Positions 10,168-18,165 of a DNA stretch of 20,000 nt are shown here, piece by piece (positions within the stretch are counted from its first letter, which is position 1; every line of letters starts with the position of its first letter). The notes below the pieces were generated by a model, which was given only the letters and a program-made list of their open reading frames with translations, was not told the DNA's origin and did no database searches. Origin of the DNA: Eimeria necatrix (Eukaryota > Apicomplexa > Conoidasida > Eucoccidiorida > Eimeriidae); NCBI RefSeq assembly GCF_000499385.1, contig NW_013654284.1:1-20000 (forward strand), read 5' to 3'. The position numbers were made by a program, and so were the translations under genes.

Positions 10168-11221
10168 ATGGAAACTGAGTCGAGGTTTGTGGTGTTGGTC
10201 TCCAGCGACGGCGAGGAGTTCAAAGTCCCCAGAGATGTCGCTTCTGCCTCTTTGCTGGTGAAGTCCATGACTGAAGGTAAGCGGAGCTTCAGCAGCAGCT
10301 GGCAGCAGCAGCAGCAGCAGCAGCAAACGGGCGCGTGCGCCCGCGCGGGCTCGCTGCTGCAGCAGGGGCCCCCGCGCGGCTCGGAGCTTCGGGGATGCGC
10401 AGGGATGAGGGTTTAGGGTTTAGGGTTTAGGGTTTGGGGTTTGTTTTTGAACAGATGGAGACGAAACCGACGTGGTTCCACTCCCCAAAGTCAGCAGCGC
10501 CATTCTCAAAAAGGTCGTCGAGTACTGCACCCACCACCACGACAACCCCCCGGAGGACATCCCCACCCCGCTGAAGACCAGCAACTTGGCGGAGGTTCGC
10601 TAGGGTTTAGGGTTTAGGGTTTAGGGTTTAGGGTTTGGCAGGGTTGAGGCCCTTCCGTGCAGGGTCCGGCGCGGAGCTTAGGCTGGGATTCAGGCATTAG
10701 GGTTTAGGGTTTAGGGTTTAGGTTAAGGGTTTAGACCCGGACTTCTCTGCCCCTTCTCTCACGAACTCCTGTGGACGAGGTAGTGCCAGCCCGTAGTGCA
10801 CTTCTAATGCAGTTAATAAAACAATTTATTTATTTTATTTATCCTATTTATTTATTTGTTTGTTTGTTTTTCATTTTAATTATTTTTTCATTTATTTCCT
10901 ATTTTTGAGTTTCTTTCAGGTTGTTTCTGAATTCGACTTCAACTTTGTCAACGTGGAACAGACGGTGCTTTTTGATTTGCTGCTGGCAGCAGACTACTTG
11001 AACATTCCCTCTTTGCTGCTGCTCACCTCGGCTAAGGTGGCTTCTATGATCAAGGGTCAGCTGCTGCTGCTGCTGCTGCTCGATCTGCTGCTGCTGGAGT
11101 TGCTGCTGCTGCTGTTTCAGCTGCTGCGACAGGCCTTGCTGCTGGTGTTACATCCACTGCTGCAGTTTCTTCTTCGCTTGCGGGTGCATCTGGCGGTGTA
11201 CGAATGTGCACTGCAGCCGTC

Positions 11222-11254
<33 letters not shown>

Positions 11255-11445
11255 GCTGCTGTTGCCTTTGCTGCTGCTGCTGTGGCTGTGGCTGCCTGGG
11301 ATAGGCCGCAGCAGCAGCATGAATGTGCTGTCTGTTGAGGTGTATGTACAGGCAGAAGCCCGGAGGAAATTCGCAGGGAGTTTAATATCGTCAATGACTT
11401 CACCCCAGAGGAAGAGGCTCAGGCAAGCGCTGCTGCTGCTGCTGC

Positions 11446-11486
<41 letters not shown>

Positions 11487-11626
11487 TTGTTTGCGGGTAC
11501 TTTAGTGTTTAAATGGTGTACGGCTTGCGATTCAGGGTTTAGGGTTTAGGGTTTAAGGTGGCTAGTGTCTGTCTTTTGTTTCCATTGCAGATAAGGGAGG
11601 AAAACCGCTGGTGCGAAGATGCTTGA
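10168..11626 (+). CDS. SKP1: SKP1, SCF ubiquitin ligase adaptor, five exons
   Basis: Exons are 10168-10276, 10455-10594, 10920-11055, 11352-11422 and 11591-11626. They join to 163 codons plus TGA, the same length as human SKP1. SKP1 bridges cullin-1 and F-box proteins in SCF E3 ligases in cytosol and nucleus. Residues 1-83 form the BTB/POZ-like cullin-binding half ([39 protein letters not shown]). Residues 84-163 form the F-box-binding half ([51 protein letters not shown]). Pro147 in DFTPEEE aligns with the proline that is hydroxylated and then glycosylated in Dictyostelium and Toxoplasma Skp1. Introns 1-3 start with GT and intron 4 starts with GC (GCAAGC); all end in AG. Introns carry CAG/CTG, TTTA and TTTAGGG repeats. 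Exons are free of repeats, and the conserved protein has no insertions. Confidence 0.96.
10303..10443. repeat. CAG run and TTTAGGG array in SKP1 intron 1
   Basis: About eight CAG units (10303-10326) are followed, after a GC-rich stretch, by four to five TTTAGGG units (10407-10443). The array ends 11 bp before the exon 2 acceptor, so the T-rich end (GGTTTGTTTTTGAACAG) also serves as the pyrimidine tract. Confidence 0.92.
10601..10733. repeat. Two TTTAGGG arrays in SKP1 intron 2
   Basis: The first array (10601-10638, about five perfect units) begins six bases after the end of exon 2. The second (10697-10733) has four units and then a slipped TTAGGTTAAGGG. Both read TTTAGGG on the sense strand. 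Confidence 0.93.
10816..10885. repeat. TTTA/TTTG microsatellite in SKP1 intron 2
   Basis: A TTTATTTATTTTATTTATCC-type run changes to TTTGTTTG near 10855 and then to plain T-rich sequence up to the acceptor TTTCTTTCAG (exon 3 at 10920). It forms the polypyrimidine region of that intron. Confidence 0.88.
11059..11290. repeat. CTG then CAG triplet clusters in SKP1 intron 3
   Basis: CTG units dominate 11059-11170, a CAG run of about ten units fills 11222-11252, and CTG units resume at 11256-11285. The opposite-phase blocks are complementary, so the intron transcript could fold into a long CUG:CAG hairpin. The large open frames here (10860-11549 plus, 11050-11403 minus) are triplet artefacts. Confidence 0.92.
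11428..11556. repeat. GCT run and TTTAGGG array in SKP1 intron 4
   Basis: An almost pure GCT run (11428-11482) begins a few bases after the GC donor. It remains in frame with exon 4 until TAA at 11510-11512. Three TTTAGGG units follow at 11533-11556. The intron ends TTTCCATTGCAG at 11590. Confidence 0.93.
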
Positions 11627-11636
11627 ATGCGCGGAC

Positions 11637-11857
11637 CTGCTGCTGCAGCAAAGAAGCGCAGCAGCAACAGCAGCAACTCGGCAGCAGCAGCGAAGCAGCA
11701 GCACTTTGTGCAGAGTGAACACTGCGCTCACATTCTTTGCAGTTCTCTTTGCTTTGCAGCAGACAGGAGCAGCAGGGCCCGTCTGGCTGCAGCTCCTTGG
11801 GGGGCCCCTCCACCCTGTAGCGAATTTGGAGCGCACTTACGGGAAAGTAGCCCCTTA
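11637..11857. repeat. CAG/CTG-rich region downstream of SKP1
   Basis: CTGCTGCAG and CAGCAGCAA words dominate 11637-11705 and 11756-11795. Open frames across it are Ala/Ser/Gln shadows. It probably includes the SKP1 3' UTR. Confidence 0.7.
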
Positions 11858-12352
11858 AGGGGCCCCCGGGGCCCCACTCTGAGTACTGGGGGCCCCCGGG
11901 GGCCCCCTACTCAGTGCAGTGTCACCTCACATCTCTTCATTGAGTTCAGGGTCACCTGATATCCCTTTACCGAGTTCGGGGCCACCGGGGGGCCCCCGCA
12001 AAGTGCAGGGTCACCCGGGGGCCCCGCAAAGTGGAGGGTCACCTGGGGGCCCCCTTGGGGCCCCACTAAGTGCAGGGCCTTTGGGGCCCCCTTTTAGGTA
12101 CAGGGTCACCTGGGGGCCCCCTTGTGGGTACAGCTTCACCGGGGGGCCCCCTTGTGGGTACAGCGTCACCGGGGGGCCCCCTTGTGGTGCAGGGCCCCTT
12201 GGGGGCCCGAACTGAGGGTCAAAGGGGGGCCCCTTATTATGTCCTTGGCCACTTGGGGGCCCCTTGCTGACTTTAAAGGGTTACGTGGGGGCCCCCTGCT
12301 CAGTAAGAGACGTCAAGGGGTCCCTTAAAGCTTGCGCTTTTGGGGGGCCCCA
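11858..12352. repeat. GGGGGCCCC palindrome-rich degenerate tandem array
   Basis: About 15-20 occurrences of the self-complementary core GGGGCCCC or GGGGGCCCCC are spaced roughly 25-45 bp apart and linked by GGTCACC or GTACAGGGTCACC. The most regular part (12091-12180) has a near-perfect 30-bp unit (CTTGTGGGTACAGCTTCACC plus GGGGGGCCCC). Each unit can form a strong hairpin. As 30 is divisible by three, one frame reads a ten-residue Gly/Pro repeat, but nothing else suggests coding. Confidence 0.9.
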
Positions 12353-12445
12353 CGCGGAAGGTTTTTATAATGCTTTGAGCAGCAGCAGTCCAGAGATACG
12401 TCTTAGTCTTAGAAAGTCACTTAGGTGTATGTACGCCCCAGCGAT

Positions 12446-12660
12446 CCAGCCCTGCTGCAGCAGCAGCGGTGCTGCAGCCGCTGCAGCAGCGCAGCTGCTG
12501 CAGCAGAGCTTGAGCAGCTGCAGCAGCTGTAGCGCTCTTACGTGAGTACGCCGCGTGAGCGCCTTGGATGCCCGCTCCACCGTGATGCAGCAGCAGCAGC
12601 AGCAGCTGCTGCTGCTGCTGCTGCTGCTGTAGATTCATCGCTCTGCCAAACAGCAGCAGC
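12446..12660. repeat. CAG/CTG clusters with a CAG-to-CTG inversion
   Basis: CAG-rich stretch 12450-12533, then at 12585-12630 a run that switches from CAG units to CTG units at a CAGCTG centre. That gives a perfect hairpin arm of about 18 bp on each side. Frames on both strands become homopolymeric Ala, Gln or Leu. Confidence 0.88.
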
Positions 12661-12744
12661 ATTGCGTAGGCCACAGGGCCCTCAAGCGGCCGCTTTGTCG
12701 CGCTCACGGACGCTGGAGGCCAGATATCGCTTGTGCCTGTTACG

Positions 12745-12940
12745 AATATAGAAATATATATATGTGTATATGTTTATATACATATATATATATATAATAT
12801 ACATATATATATATATATAAGTATGTATATTGTATACATATTCTATGTGTGCATATTTAATGTGTTTATATACATATACATATATGTATGCACATTGTAT
12901 GCATTCCATATGCATATATTTACATTTAAATATTTAGAAA
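12745..12940. repeat. AT-rich (TA/TATG) microsatellite island
   Basis: About 200 bp of TA dinucleotides mixed with CATATA and TGTATA words. It is abruptly flanked by GC-rich CAG DNA. Frames here give Tyr/Ile runs and are not coding. Confidence 0.93.
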
Positions 12941-13056
12941 TGCATATATGCCTTAGTGCGCATGTGTGCAATAGATATGCGCGCAGCACTGCAGCCAGGA
13001 GCACTTCAATGTTAAGCAACGCGAGAAAGTGCGAGGGCCTGCGTGCTGTAGGCCTA

Positions 13057-13149
13057 CAGCAGCAGCAGCGAAAGCAGCAGCAGCAGCGAAAGCAGCAGCA
13101 GCAGCGAAAGCAGCAGCAGCAGCGAAAGCAGCAGCAGCAGCAGCAGCAC
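13057..13149. repeat. 18-bp repeat AAAGCAGCAGCAGCAGCG, about four copies
   Basis: CGAAA occurs at 13069, 13087, 13105 and 13123, exactly 18 bp apart, with four CAG units between them. Pure CAG continues to 13149. In one plus frame the unit reads KQQQQR. It is in frame but without a supportive gene context. Confidence 0.93.
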
Positions 13150-13261
13150 AGAACGGCAGCAGCCAAGCTGGACTGTTGCTCGTATTTGAATGGCCTTGGA
13201 GGGGCCCTCCAGAGGACTCCCAGGGCTCTCCAGTTGCGGCTTTGAGCGGCTCTGTGTTGCT

Positions 13262-13735
13262 TGGATAGGGTTTATGTGTAGGGTTTATCTCTAGGGTTTA
13301 TCTTTGGGGTTTCCTCTAGGGCTTAGGGTTCGAGGGTTTGGAACGAGCTTGCTGCTGTGGGCCAAGACCTTAGGGCCTAGGGACGAGGATTTGCCTCGAA
13401 GGGATAAGTTCTTGAAAAGGGTTTCTAACACCTACTGGCGAGGGTTTTGCGCCTAGGGTTTAGGGTTTATGGCTGCAGACAGTCCGGGGCCCTCCAGGGG
13501 CCCCCCGAACTGGCTTAGGGGCCCCCCTTAAGGACTTCGAGCGGATGCAGAGCAATATTCAACAGCTTGCCAATAATTCAGAATTAATTTCGTTTTTCTC
13601 AATTAGGTTTTAGGGTTAAGGGCCAAGATCAATCCTTTGGTGGTTTGTTCTCGCTGGCGGCTGCGGGCCCCCTGGGGCCCCCATGAGGGTTTGAGGCCCT
13701 GCACACCTTGAGGGTTTAGGGTTTAGGGTTTGAAG
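13262..13735. repeat. Degenerate AGGGTTT field upstream of the third gene
   Basis: Single and short AGGGTTTA and AGGGTTTG units (13266-13345, 13440-13470, 13605-13620) end with a compact array at 13710-13732. They are mixed with GGGGCCCCC palindromes at 13488-13530 and 13666-13683. All units have the same orientation as the transcription of the next gene. Confidence 0.85.
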
Positions 13736-13847
13736 CTCATTCTTGAGGGTTTATGCTCTAGGGTCTAGGGGTCTTGGGCGTGCTGCTACAGCCGTGGCAG
13801 CCTCTTCTATTTCCTGCATCCCTGTACGGGTTAACCTTGAGAGCAGG

Positions 13848-14300
13848 AGCAGCAGCAGCAACGGCTGCTGCTGCTCCTGCTGCCACATCTCTTGCCTGCT
13901 GCTGCAGCAGGCTGGTGCGCCCTTCATAGTTCTTGCAGTCGTTGGCTGGCTTCTCCTCCAGCGAAATGCTGCGCGCACGACTGCTGCAGCAGCAGCAGCC
14001 AGTGCTGCTGCTGCAGCAACAGCGGAAGCTGGCACCTCGCATCTCGTTTGCTGCAGCAGGAGCAGCGGAAGCAGCAACAGCAGCACGAGCGCCTTCACGG
14101 CCTCCAGCTCCAGCAGCAGCACGAGGATTAGCTTCAGCAGCAGCAGCGGCAGCAGCAGCCGCCCCTGCTGCTGCTCCTCCTGTTTCTGTGGGGCCAGTGC
14201 TGAGGGCTGCAGCTCTTCGCCGGCCGGCGTTGCTGTCCTGGCCTTGGCAGCAGCACAGCAGCAGCAGCAGCACTTGCTGCTGCTGCTGCTGCAGCAGAAG
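13848..14300. repeat. CAG/CTG clusters around the first exon of the third gene
   Basis: CAG, CTG and GCA units fill most of this interval and keep all six frames open, so open-frame length is no evidence for coding here. Whether exon 1 really translates the Ala/Ser/Gln-rich part cannot be settled from sequence alone. Confidence 0.85.
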
Positions 14301-15027
14301 AGGCATGGTGACTAGCAGGGCTCAGCTGCTGCTGGACCTTCCCAAATCTGAGGGAGATGACTTTCTCAAAAAGTGCGAGGAGGTGGTGAGGCCCTATCTA
14401 GCTGGCGAGCTGGTTATCTGTCTATCTATCTAGCTAGCTAGCTAGCTAGCTGGCTAGCTGGCTAGCTAGCTAGCTAGCATTTATCTAGCCATGTAGCTAC
14501 CTAGCTAGCTACCGAGTCAGCTAGCTGACTGGCTAGCTGGCTGCGTGGCTAGCTACTTCGCTGCGATGCAGCCAGCCAGCTGGTCGGCTAGCTGGCTGAA
14601 CGGCTAGTTATCCAGCTAGCTCGCTGGCCAACTATCCAGGTGGCCAGTTAGCTAGCTAGCTGGTTAGCTAGCTAGCTAGCTATGCTTGCAGGGTGCCTGT
14701 TCCTGCCGACCTTGCTGCTGCTGCTGCTGCAGATTAGTGCGGCAGCTTCGGAGTGGTTTGCTGTGGAGAGGGGTGTGCTGCTGCTTCTGCAACTGCTGCA
14801 GCAGCTGCTCCTGCCGTTTCTGCTGCTGCTGCTGCAGGCTGCAGCGCCAGCTCCTGCTGCAGGGCAGTGGGGCCTCTTGTCTTCCGTGATGCATGCGAAA
14901 GGAGGAACTTTATATCCGCTGCAGCTTTTGCTGCTGCTGCGGCTGTTTGCTGCTGCACCCTTTGCTGATGAAGCCCTTCTGGCCGCCGTGGCAGCTCGGT
15001 AAGATTTGAACTAAATAAATAAATAAA

Positions 15028-15058
<31 letters not shown>

Positions 15059-16675
15059 GAACAATAAATGTAATAAATTGGATAAATAGCGGCTTTTCTG
15101 GCTTTCGTTTGAGCGATTTCCCACATAGAAGAAGACATGCAGAAATGTGCAAAGTTGCAAATTCTGAAATTCTTTTTGCACATTTGTGGCTCCTGTCCAT
15201 AAATGCGGCTTCCAGCAGGTCTAATAGTTTTATTTTTGCTGCTTACGGATTTAAATGCATAAATATAAACATTTATTTGGGTTTTAATGCATATTTACAA
15301 AGTTTGCACTTGCTTTCTGCTGCTGCTGCTCGCTGCTCTTTTTGCTGCTCAGGGCGGAAGACCTTATTGCTGCAGCAGCACCGTCCAGGGCGGTGGAGCT
15401 GCTGAGCCTTTTTGCAGCTTTAGGCTTCACTCACCCTCTTGTGGGTTTTGCTGCTGCTGCTCTTGCTGCTGCCTCCTTTGCTGCTGCCGCCTCCTTTGCT
15501 GCTGCTGCCTGCCTTTGCTGCAGCACGCCTTTGCTGCTGCTGGCCCCTTCTGCTGGCGTCCCTTTTGCTGCGGTCACATTTGGCTACTGACCATTTTTGC
15601 TGTTGTGCTGCGGCTCGTGCGCCGCTGCTGCTCACGTGTTTCTGCTGCTGCTGTGCTGCTGTTGCTGCTGGTCTGTTGCTGCTTTGAATGGCGGGCTAAT
15701 GTATCGCTGCTGCTGCTGGTGTTTCGCTGCTGCTGCCGCGCAGGTGCAGCAGCCGCTGCAGCAGCGCCTGCTGCAGGTGCTGCACTTGTTGGAGAGTCAC
15801 CACTTGCCCTCAGCTTTGAACAGCCTTTCTCTGCTGCATATATTTGTCAGTTCGTCTGGAAGTCAAGAGATGCAAAAAGAAAAAAGCCAGAAGCAAGCAG
15901 CAAACGACAGCAGCAGCAAGCAGCAGCTGCTGCTTGTCGATGGCCTCGCCACACAGGCAGCCCTGCTGTGCGCAGCAGCAGCACAGAACAGCACAGCCAC
16001 AACGCTTTTCAGGTAAGCCAGATTATCTGTCTTTGCTGCAGCAGCAGCAGCAACAGCAGCAACAGCTACAACAGCAGCAGCAAAAACAGCAGCAACGGCA
16101 GCATGAACAGCAGCAGCAGCAGCAGCAGCAGCATTTTTGCGTGTTACTGTTGCAGCTGCGTGGAGGCCCTCAGCCGACTGCGACACCGGCAGGAGGATTT
16201 GCTAGCCCTTTTCACGAAACGACTTGAGGCTGGATTTGAGGTAAACCCCAAACCCTAAACCCTAAACCCTAGAAAGGGGTCTTTCATCCAGAGGCTGTTG
16301 CTGTGGCTGCGCGCAGTCGCTGACCCTCAAAGACTTGCTGCTAGCTGCTGCTGCTGCTGAGCGCTACGGGCTGAAGGACTGTGCAGAGGCTCTCCAGTGA
16401 GTTGCTGCTGCTATCGTTTGCTGCTGCTGTTGTGTCTTTAAAGAAGTTATTTGTTGCATCAAATATAAAACTTAAGTCAAAACTGAGACAGCAATTACAG
16501 ACAGACGCGAAGGGTCCGCGGCTCTGATCGAGCAAAGTGTAGCGTCTTCTGCTGCTGCTGCTGTTGCTGCTGTTGCTGCTGCAGTGAGGAGCTGCTCCGG
16601 CGAGCGCCAGACGCCTGCAGCAGCTGGGAGGGCCTTGGTAGGCTCTTGCACCTTCAGCACAAGTTCAGGTCAGAG

Positions 16676-16707
<32 letters not shown>

Positions 16708-17227
16708 AGAAGCAGCAGCAGCAGCAGCAGCAGCAACACTCAGCGCTGCTGTTGTGCTGTCTGAAGCCACTGCTGGCGCACCATTCTATGCAGCAAACGC
16801 ACCAGACGCAAGCGCAAGAACAACAGTATCGCTGCTGGTGTTCCTGGGAGCAGCAGCAGCAGCAACAGCGGCAGCAACCGCAGCAGCAACAGCAGCAGAA
16901 GCATGCTTTCCAGTGTGCATCTGTCTTTGCTGCTTCCTGTCGAAGGCTGCGCAGTGATGCACTGCTAGGAGAGTGTCTAGCTGGCGCTGAGGGTCTGTTG
17001 GGGTGTACGTACACTTCAAAGCATCTGCCGAAAATAGCTCTGCTGCTGGCGATGTTGGCACCAGAAAATATGAAGCTCTTAGTGAGTTGCTGCTGCTGCC
17101 TTTGCTGCAGCTGTTGCTGCTGTTGCCGCTGCTGCTGTTGCTGCTGCTGAGCCGAGTTTTTTCTCGCGTTGTCCTTGCACGCGACTCGAGCTGGAGCAGA
17201 GTCGCTTGCTGCTACAGCTGCTGCTGC

Positions 17228-17259
<32 letters not shown>

Positions 17260-18134
17260 GCATCTGACTTTTTACATCTGAATCTTCTGCTTCAGGGAGC
17301 GCTGCTGCTGTCTCCGCACCTGTTGGCTGCGCTGCCGTCGCTGCCGAGCAGCAGCATCTGCGACTTTGCGCATGCAGCAGCGCTTTGTGTCTTTCAACTA
17401 ATGCGGTAGGCTGCTGATTCTGCTGCTGCTTTTGCGACTTCGAGTCCTGCTGCTGCCGCAACAGCGGCTGCTGCTGCAGCTCTCTGTGGTGCTGCTCCTG
17501 TGCCTTGGCAGCTGAGGCAGCAGCAGCTGCTGCTGCTGATGATAGAAATGTTGCATGCTGTTGTTCCAGTCTTTCTCGCTTCCTCGTGCGGTCTGGCTGC
17601 GCAGCAACGAGGGGGTAGAGGCGCCGCTGCAGCAGCAGCTGCTGCGGCAGCTCAATGCAGCAGTGTTGCTGCTGTCTCATGTGCAGCAGCGCCTCTCGCT
17701 GCAGCAGCGAGAGACACTAAAGGAAATTTGTTTCTTCCTCTCTGCCGTTTCCGCGGACTCTGCTGCTGCTGCTGCTGCCGCTCCTGCTGCAGCAGCGATC
17801 TCAGAGGAGACAAAGGCATTTGCTGCTGCTGCTGCTCTGGCGCCGGCAGAGGGGCCCCTGCCGCGGGGCCCCCCCAGCCTGGACTACAGCCAGCTGGAGC
17901 TCAAGAGCGTAAGGCAGCTGGCGGCCTTTGGGGCTGCATGCGCTCAGTTTGCATGCATTTGCATGCATGCAAAGCGCATGCATGCATGCATGCATGCATG
18001 CAGCGCCTCCAGGTCTTCTGCTGCTGCATGCATGCGCAGGTCCTCTCAAGGAAGCTCCTGGTCGCAGCAGAGGGAGGGGAAGAAGTGGCGCTGCACCACG
18101 CAGGCGTGCACGAGGTGTACGTACAGCTCAACCC

Positions 18135-18165
<31 letters not shown>

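Noticed and set aside
10860..11549. 229-codon plus-strand open frame starting in T-rich sequence
   Set aside because: Its start lies in SKP1 intron 2. It includes the true exon 3 frame, then runs through triplets of intron 3, and crosses exon 4 in a different frame from the conserved SKP1 sequence.
13057..13149. CRISPR-like array from the regular 18-bp spacing
   Set aside because: The units are contiguous CAG variants with no unique spacers, in eukaryotic sequence.
15287..16258. 323-codon plus-strand open frame
   Set aside because: It reads through CTG/GCT repeats as Cys, Leu and Ala runs. Only its last part coincides with the proposed exon 16156-16240. The conserved-looking segments upstream lie in other frames.
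16670..17680. 336-codon minus-strand open frame
   Set aside because: It is antisense to several proposed exons and is kept open by CAG triplets. The protein is Gln/Ala/Cys-rich, with no motif.
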